From assembly GCA_030063045.1 (NCBI GenBank), contig JAQSEB010000006.1, forward strand, positions 372,001 to 436,000: a DNA stretch of 64,000 bases, given 5' to 3'. Below the pieces are notes generated by a model, which searched no databases, was not told the origin of the DNA, and saw nothing but the letters and a program-made list of their open reading frames with translations. Source of the DNA: Pratylenchus scribneri (lineage: Eukaryota; Nematoda; Chromadorea; Rhabditida; Pratylenchidae). The translations under genes and the position numbers were made by a program. Shown here piece by piece: positions 1 through 11,302 of this stretch (the first letter of the stretch is position 1; every line of letters starts with the position of its first letter).

Positions 1-3000
1 TACGCCGAATACGGAAGTATTTTACCATCCATCTAGCAATGAAATCTTTGAAAATTATGAGTAAGCTTACTAATTTATATTTCGATTTACAATCTTGAAT
101 CAATTTTAGTGATTTTTTCGAACGGATGCTCCAGTTGAATTCTGCCAATTGGACATGTGCAATCACGGGAAAGGGTGGATTAACCTATGATGAAGCTTTA
201 CAATCCGAAAAGGATGCAATAGTTTGTTTTGTTTCCAATGTTAAAATCATTTGAAAATTTCACAGGAACAAATCAACAATTTCCCCGCATTTTTGGAAAC
301 CCCAATTCTCTTCATAATGCATAAATACACTTCACGTGGCCGAATTGATGAGGTTGTCTCGGATTTGATGGCATTTATGCACGATCGATATTTTATGGTT
401 TAATTTTGTAACTAAAAATTAATTTAAAATTAAAATTTATTAAAGGACGAGGAAGTTGTTTATCGGCACACTTCGCATAAACGCTATCCCAGTCGCATCA
501 TTGGCATCGATTATCACCCACAGCAGCAGGATGGAAGCAATAGCAGCAATGACAAAGCAAATAAAAGCGGTATGCCCGGAACCAGTTTTGGTGGAAAATC
601 TGCATTGTCAAAATCAAAATCATCAACCAAATCGCCAACAACAAAGAAAGGGTATGAAAATGAATAATATTTGTGATTTATATTTTACAGTCGATTTTGA
701 TTTTTTGGCTTATTTCGATCAAAAATAATATGACAAATGGCCATATCTCACAATCAGTCTTCAGTCTCATCAGCCCTTTTGGCAATCCTAGAGCATTAAT
801 CGATCATCGATGACTTATTTTCGATTCGGCATGGTCGATTTAGATTTAGTAGTTGGAGAAATTTTAATTCTAGCCAGATTTATTCAATTGTGAATTTTGA
901 TAAACCGGTTTAAAAACCCAAGATTTCATTTGGCCATAACTTTTGTTTAAACCGATAAAATTGATTTAAAATTTGAATCGATTAAACCAGAGATTTAAGG
1001 TGGTTATGGTTATAGATAATTAGAACATTTCCGAAATTAAAATCGCCAAAAAAACGAGATCGACTTAAAAATATAAATAATTAATTATTATTTTTTAAGA
1101 AATGACCAATTTGGAGCGGAGCTTTGTCCGGCGGAATGCTTCACCTATACATTGCAAATATTGAAAAGCAGTAATTCAGTTTCATCAAGCGATGAGAGTG
1201 ACGATGAAGAAGAGGACAATAATGGCAGAAATGATAAGGACAAAATGCCCGGCCAAGTTTTCAACATTTCACATACACAAATTGGGTATGCGTTTTTTGG
1301 TATTCCTTATTGGTTTCCTACCTTTTTTTGTTCGAAACATTTCGTATAGAAATTTATTCAATTCTCAATGTAGAAAAATGCATAAAAGTAGGAATCAGGC
1401 TCGGAAAAAAATAATTTCCCTTGGGCGGATTCGAACTTGAGACCCCAAATTTTGCCAAAAGTGGAAGAGTCGCTAGGCTAGGGTTCCCCCCTTCTCTTGA
1501 TCGAAAATATTCAAAAAAAATTTTCTTAGTAATAAAATCTTTATAGCACCAAATGTACTGTAGAATATGCAAAAATGCATAAAAGTGAAAATTAGGCTCG
1601 GCAAAAAATAACTTCCCTTAAGTTGGATTTGAACCCACAACCCGAAATTTTTCAAAAATGAAGAATACTCACTCTTTTGTTTTGAAAATTTTTCAAATAA
1701 ACCCTAAAATTTAATGTAGAATATACAAAAAAGCATAAAAATGAAAACAAAGTTCGAAAAAAAATAACTTCCCATGAGCGGATTCGAACCCGAGACCTAT
1801 ATTTGCAAGGACTACTCAAAAATAACAATTATATTATCACAATTTATAGACGTAACCGTACAATTGCCACGCGGCCTCGGATCAAATTGTTCATTCGGTA
1901 CAATTTTATTTATTTTATTCCTTAAAATTAATTCCTTTTTAAAGATATTACGCGGAAATGGCAATGGATGGCCATTTGATTGTGAAGCCGAATTTTGTGG
2001 ACGATTTCAAGTTGGATAGCCTACGGTGGAGCCAAATATTTTGCAAAAGTCCGGAGCCAAAATTCCCTCAAACTCGTTCAAATAAGAAAATTAGTTTGTT
2101 TTAATAATATTTAAATTAATTTGCCTAAATTTATTTGAAGAAATGGAACAAGAAGTATCATTTTTGAATGCCAGCGATCAACCGGGTACATCCAAAGCGG
2201 CCGGAGGAGGAGGAAGTGGCAGCCGAAAAGCATCAGCAAAGGTTGACAAGGGCGAAATCCGGAAGAAACGAGTGAATTTAAATAATATTTTGCAATTTAA
2301 TACAATCAATTTTTAAAAGGTTATGGAGCAACAAACACTGTTGGAACCGCTGTTTAAGCAGGTAATTTTTATTATTTTCGCTAGGAAATTATTCATTATC
2401 TGGTCCATTCTTTTTCTTTTGGCTATAACTCACCGAGGCAATAACCAATTTAGGAAGGCGATATACCATTTGAAAGCCTAAAGTGTTCTCTACAATTTGG
2501 CCCTTTTAAATTTTATAAAATTCAGCCTTTAAACAAGTTACATGTCTGAGTGGAATAAACCCGATTTTATCATGAATGAGGAAAAACTGCTAATTTTACA
2601 AATTGTTTTAACATTTCAAAAAACAATTAGAAATGGCCACTTTTTAGAGGACATTTAGGGCTTCGAAATGGCATATCGCCTTCTTGAATTGGTTGCTTCC
2701 TTCTCGAGATATGGCCAAAAGATAGGCCTAAGCATTGAATTTTCATTTTATTCAATTTTTTTTTCTTAATTTAGGCTGCTCGTTTCGGAGTCAAAAACCT
2801 TGAAAATTGGCAACAAACTTTGCATTTCCTTGACGAACAAGAAATCCAAAACCTTCGATTGGCCATTGCCGAAGCAAAGGAAATGGAACGAAAGAGGCAA
2901 ATTGAACAGCGCCGGAGGGAACGCGAGGCACAAAATGAATGGAAAAAACCGAGGGATGATTTGCAATGCGACGATTTGCAGGTTTTTTTGAGCTTATTTT

Positions 3001-6000
3001 TAGATTAATCTCAATTTTTAGCCATTTCCTGCATTTAAACCGCTGATTTGGCCAATTTGGATTCAGCGTGAACACTATTGGGACATCATTTCCATTTGCA
3101 GTTTTTTCAACAATTTTGCCGAAGTCCTTTTCAGCGATCGGACAAGTCCATTCACACTTGGTCATATTGCCACAGCCATTGGTAGCCATTTTAATTTATT
3201 TATCTAAAAATAGGCCAAAATAATTATAATCGTTTAAGGGTTTATCCCACACATTTACAAACCAAATATACCCAGATTGGATAGAGCTGGTAAAGACGCA
3301 TTGAATGGTATATAATTTGGTTATGGTTTGGTCAACAATTAAAGGGTTTTAAATGGTTTAAACCACATTTTGGTTTGGTAAACAATTAAAGGGTTTTAAA
3401 TGGTTTAAACCACATTTTGGTTTGGTCAACAATTAAAGGGTTTTAAACGGTTTAAACCACATTTTGGTTTTTGGTCAAAACTAAGTTAGAATTGGTTAAA
3501 CCTAAGCCAAAACATAATCAAATTATGCGTCTTGACGTGATTTATTGATAGGGTATACAGTATAGGTTTATTAGCCTAGGATAAACCAATATTTTTATGG
3601 CAAATTATTAAATATTTCATACCATTTATCTATTCCAATTCCAATTATTCATTCACAGTTTCCCGTCATGTCACCGAAAGGTCTCAATTTTACCAAATCC
3701 TCGATTGGCTGATGGTCGCCGTCAACAAATGCATTGAAGAAGAAGAAGGGACGCCAGGTACATTTAATCATTTTTAATTCATATTAATGAGTTTTGGCTA
3801 AAAAGTCTAAAATTAATTTATTTTTAGTCAAAAAAAATAAAAAAATCAATTCCCATTTTTTTAGCTGATTTGAGTCGTCCTGAACACGTTGGCCGAGAAC
3901 AGAACATCGATATTGACCATCCAATACACGGGCAATTCATTCGGAAGATTAACAAAAAGTGCGAGAAGCAAAAACGAATTCATGGTTAATTTTTTATTAT
4001 AAATGGCAATAAAATCTGAAAAATTTATTTTAGGTGTTCAAATTTACAAGTGGAGTCGATCTTTGTTGGACATTACGGAGATCATCCGAATGCATTTGCT
4101 TACTTCAGGTTTGTTTTCATGTTAATAATTAGTACATTTAGCACTCATTTTTGGTTCTAATTACTGTGTTTCGGCAAGAAATATACTGTAGTCTGTAGAA
4201 TCTATAAAAATCCATAAAAATTTATTCCAAGTCAGAAAAAATTATTCCCTTTTGAGCGGATTCGAACCCGCGACCTAAATTTTACATGACCCATACCCAC
4301 TTGGCTATGAAAATTCTTTAAGATAACTCTAGAATGACCAATTCCAAAATATTGTTATTTCAGTTTATATTCCACAATTTTCGTTTTTTGTTCGAAATTT
4401 TATATTTTTTTTTGGCTATAATTGTACTTCAGCAGAATGTCTAAAAAATGTATAAAATGACTTCCAAAAAAAATTATTTACCGTTAGATGGGTTCGAACC
4501 CGAGACCTAATAAGTTTTACAAGACCTTCATCTAACCCACTTGACTATGAATTATGAAATTTTATCAAAAAAACTCTAGGATGACCCTTAATTCCAAAAA
4601 TATTTTTATTTTCATTATTATTACAAACTTGAAAAAATTATTTTCCTCTGAGCGGATTCGAACCCGAGACCTAAAGACCCATCACCTAACCCACTAGACT
4701 ATGGGTTTTTTTCCAGAAAAAACTTAGATAATCTTAAATTCAAAATAATTTTATTTCCATTCATATTCCACTATATTTTTATTTAAGGCTTTTATACACA
4801 ATATCGACGTCTACGAGGCCAAATGCACTGCTATGAAGACGATGGCTATTTGTTCGCAAAAAATGAGCCGGAAATTATGGAATTGTTGAAAACGGTAAAT
4901 TTTGACTTAATTTTTAGTGAAAAGTTCCATTTTTAAGTCGACTGTCTTTGCACTTTTACCGCCGGATCGCATCAAATTGATCAATGTTTTGATAAATCAA
5001 TTGTTGAGCCACACACGATGCCGTGATTTGATTAACAAGCGAATCGATGAGTTGGACAATTTGAAACGTCATTTTCGACATTTGAAGGCGGTCGATCAGC
5101 AGGTAAAAAATTTGTATTGGATCAATCCAAAAATCAATATTGAGAAAAGAATAATTTATAGGGCTTATAGCTAATATTAATAGGTAATTAATTGGTGTTT
5201 ATGAATAGATTTATGTTTAGAGATGTTGTTTGGGTAATATTAACACTTTTCCACCTCATTTTCTATTCGAATTACCGTATTTCTTTTAGAAATATACTGT
5301 AGAATGTGAATGTGTATATAGTTTACCAATACCAAACTTACAAAAAAAAGAGGATTCCATTCCAACCTGTGACTAAATTTAATTTTTTTGCAGAAGAACA
5401 GAAGGGAGACCTTTCACTGGAAATTTTCAAAAAAAATTTTTTCTTAAGAGGATTCCAACCTATGATTTTAAATTTTACTAAAAGCGAAGAGGAGAGGGTA
5501 GAGCTCTTTCACTGAAAATTTAAAAAAATTTTTTTTTGCTGCTGTAACCAGCCTAAATCTAATCTCAATCTTAGCCCTAATAATACCCAGACTGCAAAAC
5601 CTAAAACTTTTGAGTAGAGTAGACATTTTGGTTATAGGCAGCCCACCCATATCCAGAAATTTTCCATGGGAGGGCAAGGGGTATTTTTCATTTTAACGGA
5701 AAAAAAAGAGAAAAATGTTCCAATTGCCCCCCCCCCCCCCCTGGATTCGGGCCTGAATATAGGGATTAGGGAGGGATTTCTTAACAAATTTATGGAAAAT
5801 TGAATAATAATGAAAATAATTTGAGCACGAAAAGGAGGCAAATCAGGCACATTCATTATTGGCCAATCAGAATAAAACAAATGCAGTGGAGAATGGCCAA
5901 AACGTAAATTTGAAGATATTTTCCAATTTTTTAATTTGCAAATATTTCAGTCATCGAAAACAAATTCAAGAGATTTGATCAATCTTCGACGGGCATTGGT

Positions 6001-9000
6001 TCAAATGAATGAGTAAAAAACAAACATAAAAAATATTTAAATAAATTAATTTTATTGTTCAGAGGCAGACGAGTCCAAAATAGTGCGGAATTTAAGGAAC
6101 GGATGTTGGATGAGAAAAATCCCCTGCCTTGGGCACAGATGGAAAATACCCGTGAAATTGTGGAATTTCGGGCGGCTCAACGCCAATTCCACAATGATAG
6201 AATGCATGAGATTTTGAGGAAAATTTATGAGTTGCAAGGTTTTTGAAAAATATTTATTAAAAATTTATGCACTAATTTTCAGGGAAAATGGGAATGTTCT
6301 ATTTGGGCCGGGATCGTGCATTTCGTCGATATTATGTACGTTCAGTTTTAAAAAACATTTTTGGTTAAGTTTTTTGGTTTGAATTAGTGTATTTCCTTTA
6401 GAAATGAACTGTAAAATGTCTAAAATTTTGTAAAAAAAAATTTCTCGCAGTGGATTCGAACCCAAGACCTAAATTTTACAAATGTGAAGGGTTCCTCTTT
6501 AGGTCAAATATTTTCAAAGAAAAAATTTTTGGTTAAATGTACTATAGAATGTTTTAAAAATGCATAAAATTATTTATCTTGTCTAAAAAAGGAATTCTTA
6601 AGAGCGGATTCGAAAAAGAGACCTAAATTTTGCAAAGGTGAAGGGTCTCTTCTTGGGTCGAAATTAGTTTTTCATCTAGAAATTTATAGTAAGATGACTA
6701 AATCCCTAAAAGTATTTTACTAAGTTTAAAAAAATTATTTTCCTCGCGGTGGATTCGAACCCGAGACCTAAATTTTGCAAAAACTATTGTCTAACCCATT
6801 TGACCATGAAAGCCTTTCTAGTAAAAATTCAATTAATTTAGCCAATTTCTAATTAATAATTCTTTTCATTTAAGTATATGTTCTCGGCATTCATCGTAAA
6901 ATCCCCAAAAGTGGGCAAAGAATTGGGCGAATGTGGACAGGCAACTCCGTTAAAAATGAAAATGGATGAGGAAATTGGCAATGAAGTGGAAAAAGATGTG
7001 AAAATGGAAGAAATGGAAAGCAATGAAAATAATGTGAAAAAGGAAATGGAAGATGAAGAGGATGGCATTGGGAATAATAATAATTTGAATGGATTGGAAA
7101 TGCCGTCCACCAAAATTGACCGGCTGATGGCCTGCACCGGCTCAATGCAAACATGTCCAGTGCATAATCCAGCCCCGGATTCACCGGAATTGCTGTACTA
7201 CATGGAGAAGGATGCACCAAAAAAGGTTGGTTTTCCCACTTTCAAACATAGTAAAAACATTCATTTCATAATTAGGGCCTAACAAAGATGGTGAGATACA
7301 TAAAGCCGGAAAATAGTTATAAAATAGTGAAAAAAAATTTTTAATGACATAAATAAATTCCAAAAAAATAGTGACAGAATTTTTTCAAATAAAATTTTTT
7401 GGGTAAAAAATTCTCTAATGGGGAAAATTTTTCTGTCCCAAAATATTCTATGGATCCAAAATAATCAAACATCGAAAAATTTTCGCTGAAAATAAAAACC
7501 CTTTGATCTGTAAAAAAACAAATTTTGTGACCAAAATTGTTTTAATATAAAAATCTTTGTTGACCAAAAATGTCCACAAGAGGGAATTTTTGATATTTTT
7601 TGGTGAAATTTTTAATATTTTTTTGTTGGAATTTTCAAAAAATTTCAGAAAAATCATAAAATAGTAACATAAATGACAAAATAATGGTAAAAATTGAAAT
7701 AAAACTACAATATTTTGAGCTCAAATGATTTTTTGGACATTTTTAACGCTCCACAAAACTAGTTAATTTAACTAAAATTGCCAGCCTTTTATTGATAATT
7801 TTTTTAGCTTCTTCAATGTCTGAATCCACGCGGGTTTCGTGAATTGGAATTGGCCGAGAACATTGGATTATTCAAGGAAATTTATACGAATGAGATGAAC
7901 GCAACGGAGAAATTTATTGAAGAACGAAAGAATCATTTGCCAATTTCTTCGCAATTATTTGGATTTATCACTTCGTCACTGCCAAAAGAATTGACAAATG
8001 AGACGGATGCCCGAATTGATGATGCCCTTTTGGGTGAAGTCAAAACACATTTGCTTGAATTGGAAGAGACCGTAAGTTAAATTTTTTAAAATGGGAAAAT
8101 GTTTAATTTGGCAAATAAAAAACTGAAAATGGCCGAAAAAATATTTTAATAGTTTATCCGAGAATCATTAACCTCTTTACTCAACCAATAGATCTCATAA
8201 AGACACATCGATTGATTGTGTTTTGGCTTAGGTTTAATCAATTTTTAATTTAATTTTGAACCAAAAACCAAAATATGTTTACGGTTTAAGAAGAAATCAA
8301 AATGTGGTTTAAACCGTTTAAAACCAAAATTTGGTTTAAACCGTTTAAAATCAAAATGTGTTTTAAACCGTTTAAAACCAAAATGTGGTTTAAACCGTTT
8401 AAAACCCTTTAATTGTTGACCAAACCATAACCAAATTATATACCATTCAATGCGTTTTGACAAGCCTCTATCCAATTTTGGGTTTTATATATTTGGTTTG
8501 TGAATGTGTGGGACAAACCCTTAAACCATTAAAATTATAAATTATTTACTTTTTTTTGCCAAATTAAATATTAAAATTATGACATTTATTTATCAATTTC
8601 TTTGAACAGATTCATGAACGAAAATTGGGCATCTTAAAATGCAAAGGTGGACGCGAACAATGGCGAAAATGCCTTGAAGAAAGCGGCGATACAACGAAAT
8701 TATGCCAAAATGATGGAGGAATTCCCATTTTGCACTCAACAACAAATCCCGGCGAACTATTATACACAAAAGAAGAATTGGAATCGACAACGCCCGTGCA
8801 AAAGTAAATAAATAATATAATTAAATATTTATTTAAAATTTAATTTTAATTATTAAAATGATTTTTTTCAATTTTTTTTAATATTTAGATTGGGAATTGC
8901 TCTCATTCAATTGGCCCATTCAATCCATCCAGAATGCTTGCATTCTCCATTTTTTAATGAGATCAAAAAGAATGGAGAAGGTAGACTAATTTTTTAATAA

Positions 9001-10606
9001 TTTAATAAAATTAATAAAAAAAATTTATTTTTCAATTTAATTAATTAAAATAAAAATTTATAAATATTTTTTTTTAAATTTATAAAATATTATATTAAGA
9101 ATAATGAGTAGGATAGGAATATTATTTATTAAAAACTTTTTATTATGATTTAATAAAATTAAATTAATAATGAAAAATAGTATTTTTCAATTTAATTAAA
9201 AAAATTTTTATGCGATTAATTTTTAAAATTAATCGATAATTTTAATTTTAAAAAATATTTAAATTATTTTCCAAATTAATTAATTTTAAAAATTTAATTA
9301 ATCAAAAAAATTTTTTCAGTGATTAAACGCAATCCGGCACGAACATTCGAAGAATGGCAAAAGGCACTGAAACATTGCAAAAGCCCCTCGGCCATTGGAC
9401 TATTTGAGGGCACATTTGAATTTGCCGTCAACTGGGATTTCAATCAAACAGAAGAAATAGAGGAAAATTTGGTAAAATTTAACAATTAAATTTGTCTAAA
9501 TTATTTTTCAAATTAGAAGACAAATAAAATTGGTCGTCGCCGTGAGCCAAAAAATACTGCGCCTTCATCATCCAATAAACCATCCACCTCCTCTCGTGCT
9601 CCGCATCATTTCCGTGAAGCAGCAAGTCTGATGGCAAATGCGGCCGGCATGCTTGTGACCGGGACACGACAGGTCGGTCATTTTGGGTAACCGAAGTTTT
9701 AGTACCTAAGCCATTCTTACCAATTTCATTTCCTTGGGACCTTGGGTCGTTACTCGTTATTTTGGCCATATCTCGAGAAGGAAGCAATCAATTCAGAAAG
9801 GCGATATGCCATTTGAAAGCCCTAAATGTCCTCTAAAAAGTGGCCAATTCTAATTTGTTTTGGAAATGTTAAAATAATTTGTAAAATAAGCGGTTTTTCC
9901 TCTAAACAAGTAAATTCGAGTTTATTGCACTCAAAAACATATAACTTTTAAAGCCTTTTATTAGATTTAAAATGGCCAAATTGAAGAGGACACTTTAGGC
10001 TTTCCAATGGTATATAGCCTTCTTAAATTGGCTAATGCCTCGTTGATTTATGGCCAAAAATATGGCCTAGGTATTGAAACATTCCCTCTACTAGTCATTT
10101 TAATTAATTCAAAATTAATATAAATTATATTACAGCGTAAACCTGTGACAAAATACGGTGAATGTGAGATGGACATCGACAAATTGGACTTTGAGGATGA
10201 AGATTATGAGGAAGAAGTGGAACAGAAAAATGGCTGGAGTGATGATGAAACGATGGAGGATGAAGAGATGGAAGATGAGACCGAGGAAGATGAGGAAAGG
10301 CTCATAACGAAGAGACAACTCCGTTCAAATCGATACAATGACGACATGTACAATGGATTCGGTGCTGAACGCTATGAGGGGCTGGGAAGAAAGAGGAAGC
10401 CGGTCACACATTTCGATCCAACCAATTATCATCAACAAGAGGAAATGAATATGGACAATAAACGGAAGAAGGGAGGAGAAGATGAAGAAATGGATGAAGA
10501 TGGTGAGGAGGATGAAGAGGAGAATGACGAAGAAAACGGCGGTCAAAGTGAAGAAAGGGAAATTGTTGATGAAGAAGATTTGGAAGAATGGCAACAATTT
10601 GGCTGA
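1..10606 (+). CDS. BAZ1A: ACF1/BAZ1A-like chromatin-remodelling subunit, 5' end missing
   Basis: Non-catalytic partner of the ISWI ATPase in nucleosome-spacing complexes. The window opens inside the WAC domain: exons 1-60 and 110-221 read FFERMLQLNSANWTCAITGK, then GLTYDEALQSEK, the classic WAC core, and the domain continues to about 2090. A charged coiled coil (2775-2980) leads into a DDT-like block (about 3022-3180, FFNNFAEVLFSDRTSPFTLG). The WHIM1 block lies at 4937-5100 (LPPDRIKLINVLINQLL, then RDLINKRIDELDNLKRHFR), and later WHIM-like blocks at 6060-6340. The C-terminus (10139-10606) is very acidic and ends EEWQQFG. Vertebrate and fly ACF1 end in PHD finger(s) and a bromodomain; I see neither here. 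At least 20 exons are inferred. Introns hold SINE-like clusters and MITEs. The start codon lies upstream of the window. Confidence 0.85.
735..1080. repeat. MITE-like family D, copy 1
   Basis: AT-rich intron block in the ACF1-like gene that opens with a ggccatatctc phrase, then a cctagagcattaatcgat phrase and runs of aaaccggttt. The same order of phrases recurs at 34470-34870 in MED13, so it is a dispersed repeat. Ends are not exact and no coding capacity is seen. Confidence 0.5.
1370..1835 (-). mobile_element. Cluster of three tRNA-derived SINE-like elements
   Basis: Three similar units in one ACF1-like intron. Each has, on the plus strand, a gcataaaa phrase, then ggaaaaaaataacttccc, then a reverse-complemented RNA polymerase III B box (GGATTCGAACC type at about 1429, 1624 and 1778) followed by gagacct. 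Read on the minus strand each is a tRNA-like head (GGTTCGAATCC) with an unrelated tail containing TTTTATGCATTTTT. They do not fold as intact tRNAs. All three are antisense to the host gene. Confidence 0.7.
2395..2735. mobile_element. Palindromic MITE family A, copy 1
   Basis: Near-palindromic element of about 340 bp in an ACF1-like intron. The left arm has ttggctataactcac and a ggcgatataccatttgaaag phrase. The right arm carries the reverse-complement version, ending ctcgagatatggccaaaaga. Other copies are at 9685, 16985, 18373 and, truncated, 47878. No ORF, so non-autonomous. Confidence 0.7.
3235..3560 (+). mobile_element. MITE-like family C, copy 1 (three internal units)
   Basis: Begins gggtttatcccacacattta, then aattggatagagctgg and cattgaatggtatataattt. 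It then has three tandem units of about 60 bp, each with caacaattaaagggtttt and ggtttaaaccacatt. It ends in a block resembling atgcgtcttgac. The host is an ACF1-like intron. Other copies (8155, 11640, 37350, 39238, 42715, 63900) differ mainly in the number of internal units. Confidence 0.7.
4180..4735 (-). mobile_element. Second cluster of three tRNA-derived SINE-like elements
   Basis: Three antisense units with B-box complements at about 4257, 4492 and 4655 in one ACF1-like intron. The first and third are well preserved. On the minus strand the first reads TAGCCAAGTGGG (A box), about 30 bases later GGGTTCGAATCC (B box). The third reads TAGTCTAGTGGG and the same B box. The tail after the B box is shared with the cluster at 1370. 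Confidence 0.75.
5280..5535 (-). repeat. Degenerate SINE-like remnants
   Basis: Two weak relatives of the SINE-like family: an atactgtagaatgtg tail and gaggattccaacctgtgac or gaggattccaacctatgat in place of the B-box complement. The bases that define a B box are mutated. They lie in an ACF1-like intron. A 15-base run of C follows at about 5727. Confidence 0.4.
6395..6830 (-). mobile_element. Third cluster of three tRNA-derived SINE-like elements
   Basis: Three antisense units in one ACF1-like intron, with B-box complements at about 6452, 6604 (mutated to ggattcgaaaaagagacc) and 6750. The last keeps an A-box-like complement (acccatttgaccatga) at about 6795. Together with clusters at 1370 and 4180, three introns of one gene each hold a triplet. 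Confidence 0.7.
7227..7807. other. Long AT-rich intron with no recognised element
   Basis: This intron of the ACF1-like gene lies between exons ending DAPKK and starting LLQCLNPRGF. It is rich in A and T runs. I see no terminal inverted repeats, tRNA-like boxes, tandem array or conserved coding block. Confidence 0.5.
8155..8530 (-). mobile_element. MITE-like family C, copy 2 (inverted, about four internal units)
   Basis: Inverse orientation to the copy at 3235. It begins with the right-end block (tagatctcataaagacaca), has about four repeats of ggtttaaaccgtttaaaac, and ends aatgtgtgggacaaaccctt. It lies in an ACF1-like intron, so this family occurs in both orientations within one gene. Confidence 0.7.
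9685..10075. mobile_element. Palindromic MITE family A, copy 2
   Basis: Fills the last intron of the ACF1-like gene, between exons ending GMLVTGTRQ and starting RKPVTKYGE. Arms: tatctcgagaaggaagcaa on the left and its diverged complement, gatttatggccaaaaat, on the right, around an AT-rich centre. The left end carries extra bases not in the other copies. Confidence 0.65.
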
Positions 10607-11302
10607 ATACTCTAAATAAAATATATTATTTATTTTACCTACCGAATTCCACAATCATTGTTTTGTTTTATTTTTTCCATTATTGTTTTTTGCACAAATC
10701 TTTTGTGAACCCTAATTGACCACCCACCAACATTGAATTTTAATGGTAGCCGACCAATTTTTTTGTTTTCACATTCATCTCGAAATCTTATTTTAAATAC
10801 CGGTTAAAAAACGCGAAAATCATACACATTTTTCTCATTTCATTTAAAACGTTGTTTGTTCCACATTACAACATATTGATTTTTGATTGCTATGTGCTAG
10901 CTTATTATTTTGGGAATTAAAATAAATTTGAATATTAATTTATTTATCAATTTTTTGGGTAAAATTACCTCAAAATATTTAAAAAATTATCGTCTCATCA
11001 GAATTACTAAAATTAATCAATAATTGAAAAATCAATCGATAATTAAGGATTTATGAGTTTTTTTGAGAAAAATTTCAAAATATTTTTAAAAAATAATCAA
11101 TAATTCAAAATTAATCAATAATTTAGGATTTGTGAATTTTTGAGAAAATATTTTCAAAATTATTTTTAAAAATTCGTTAAAAAATCATTAATTAACGATT
11201 TATTATGAGTTTTTTTGGGAAAAATTTACCCCAAAATATTTTTTAAAATTTAATCATAAATCAATCAATAATTTAAAATTAATCAATAATTAAGGTTAAA
11301 GA
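10607..11302. other. Intergenic region with degenerate AT tandem repeat
   Basis: Separates the ACF1-like stop from the RabGGTA start. An AATAAAA-type signal soon after the stop (about 10615) may serve polyadenylation. From about 10960 to 11290 there are four or five degenerate units of about 80-90 bp containing aatcaataatt and a gagtttttttgagaaaaa-like phrase. No gene is seen. Confidence 0.5.

Noticed and set aside
4255..4330. Functional tRNA gene on minus
   Set aside because: A and B boxes fit, but the acceptor stem does not pair and the same head recurs with a shared unrelated tail, which marks a SINE-like family.
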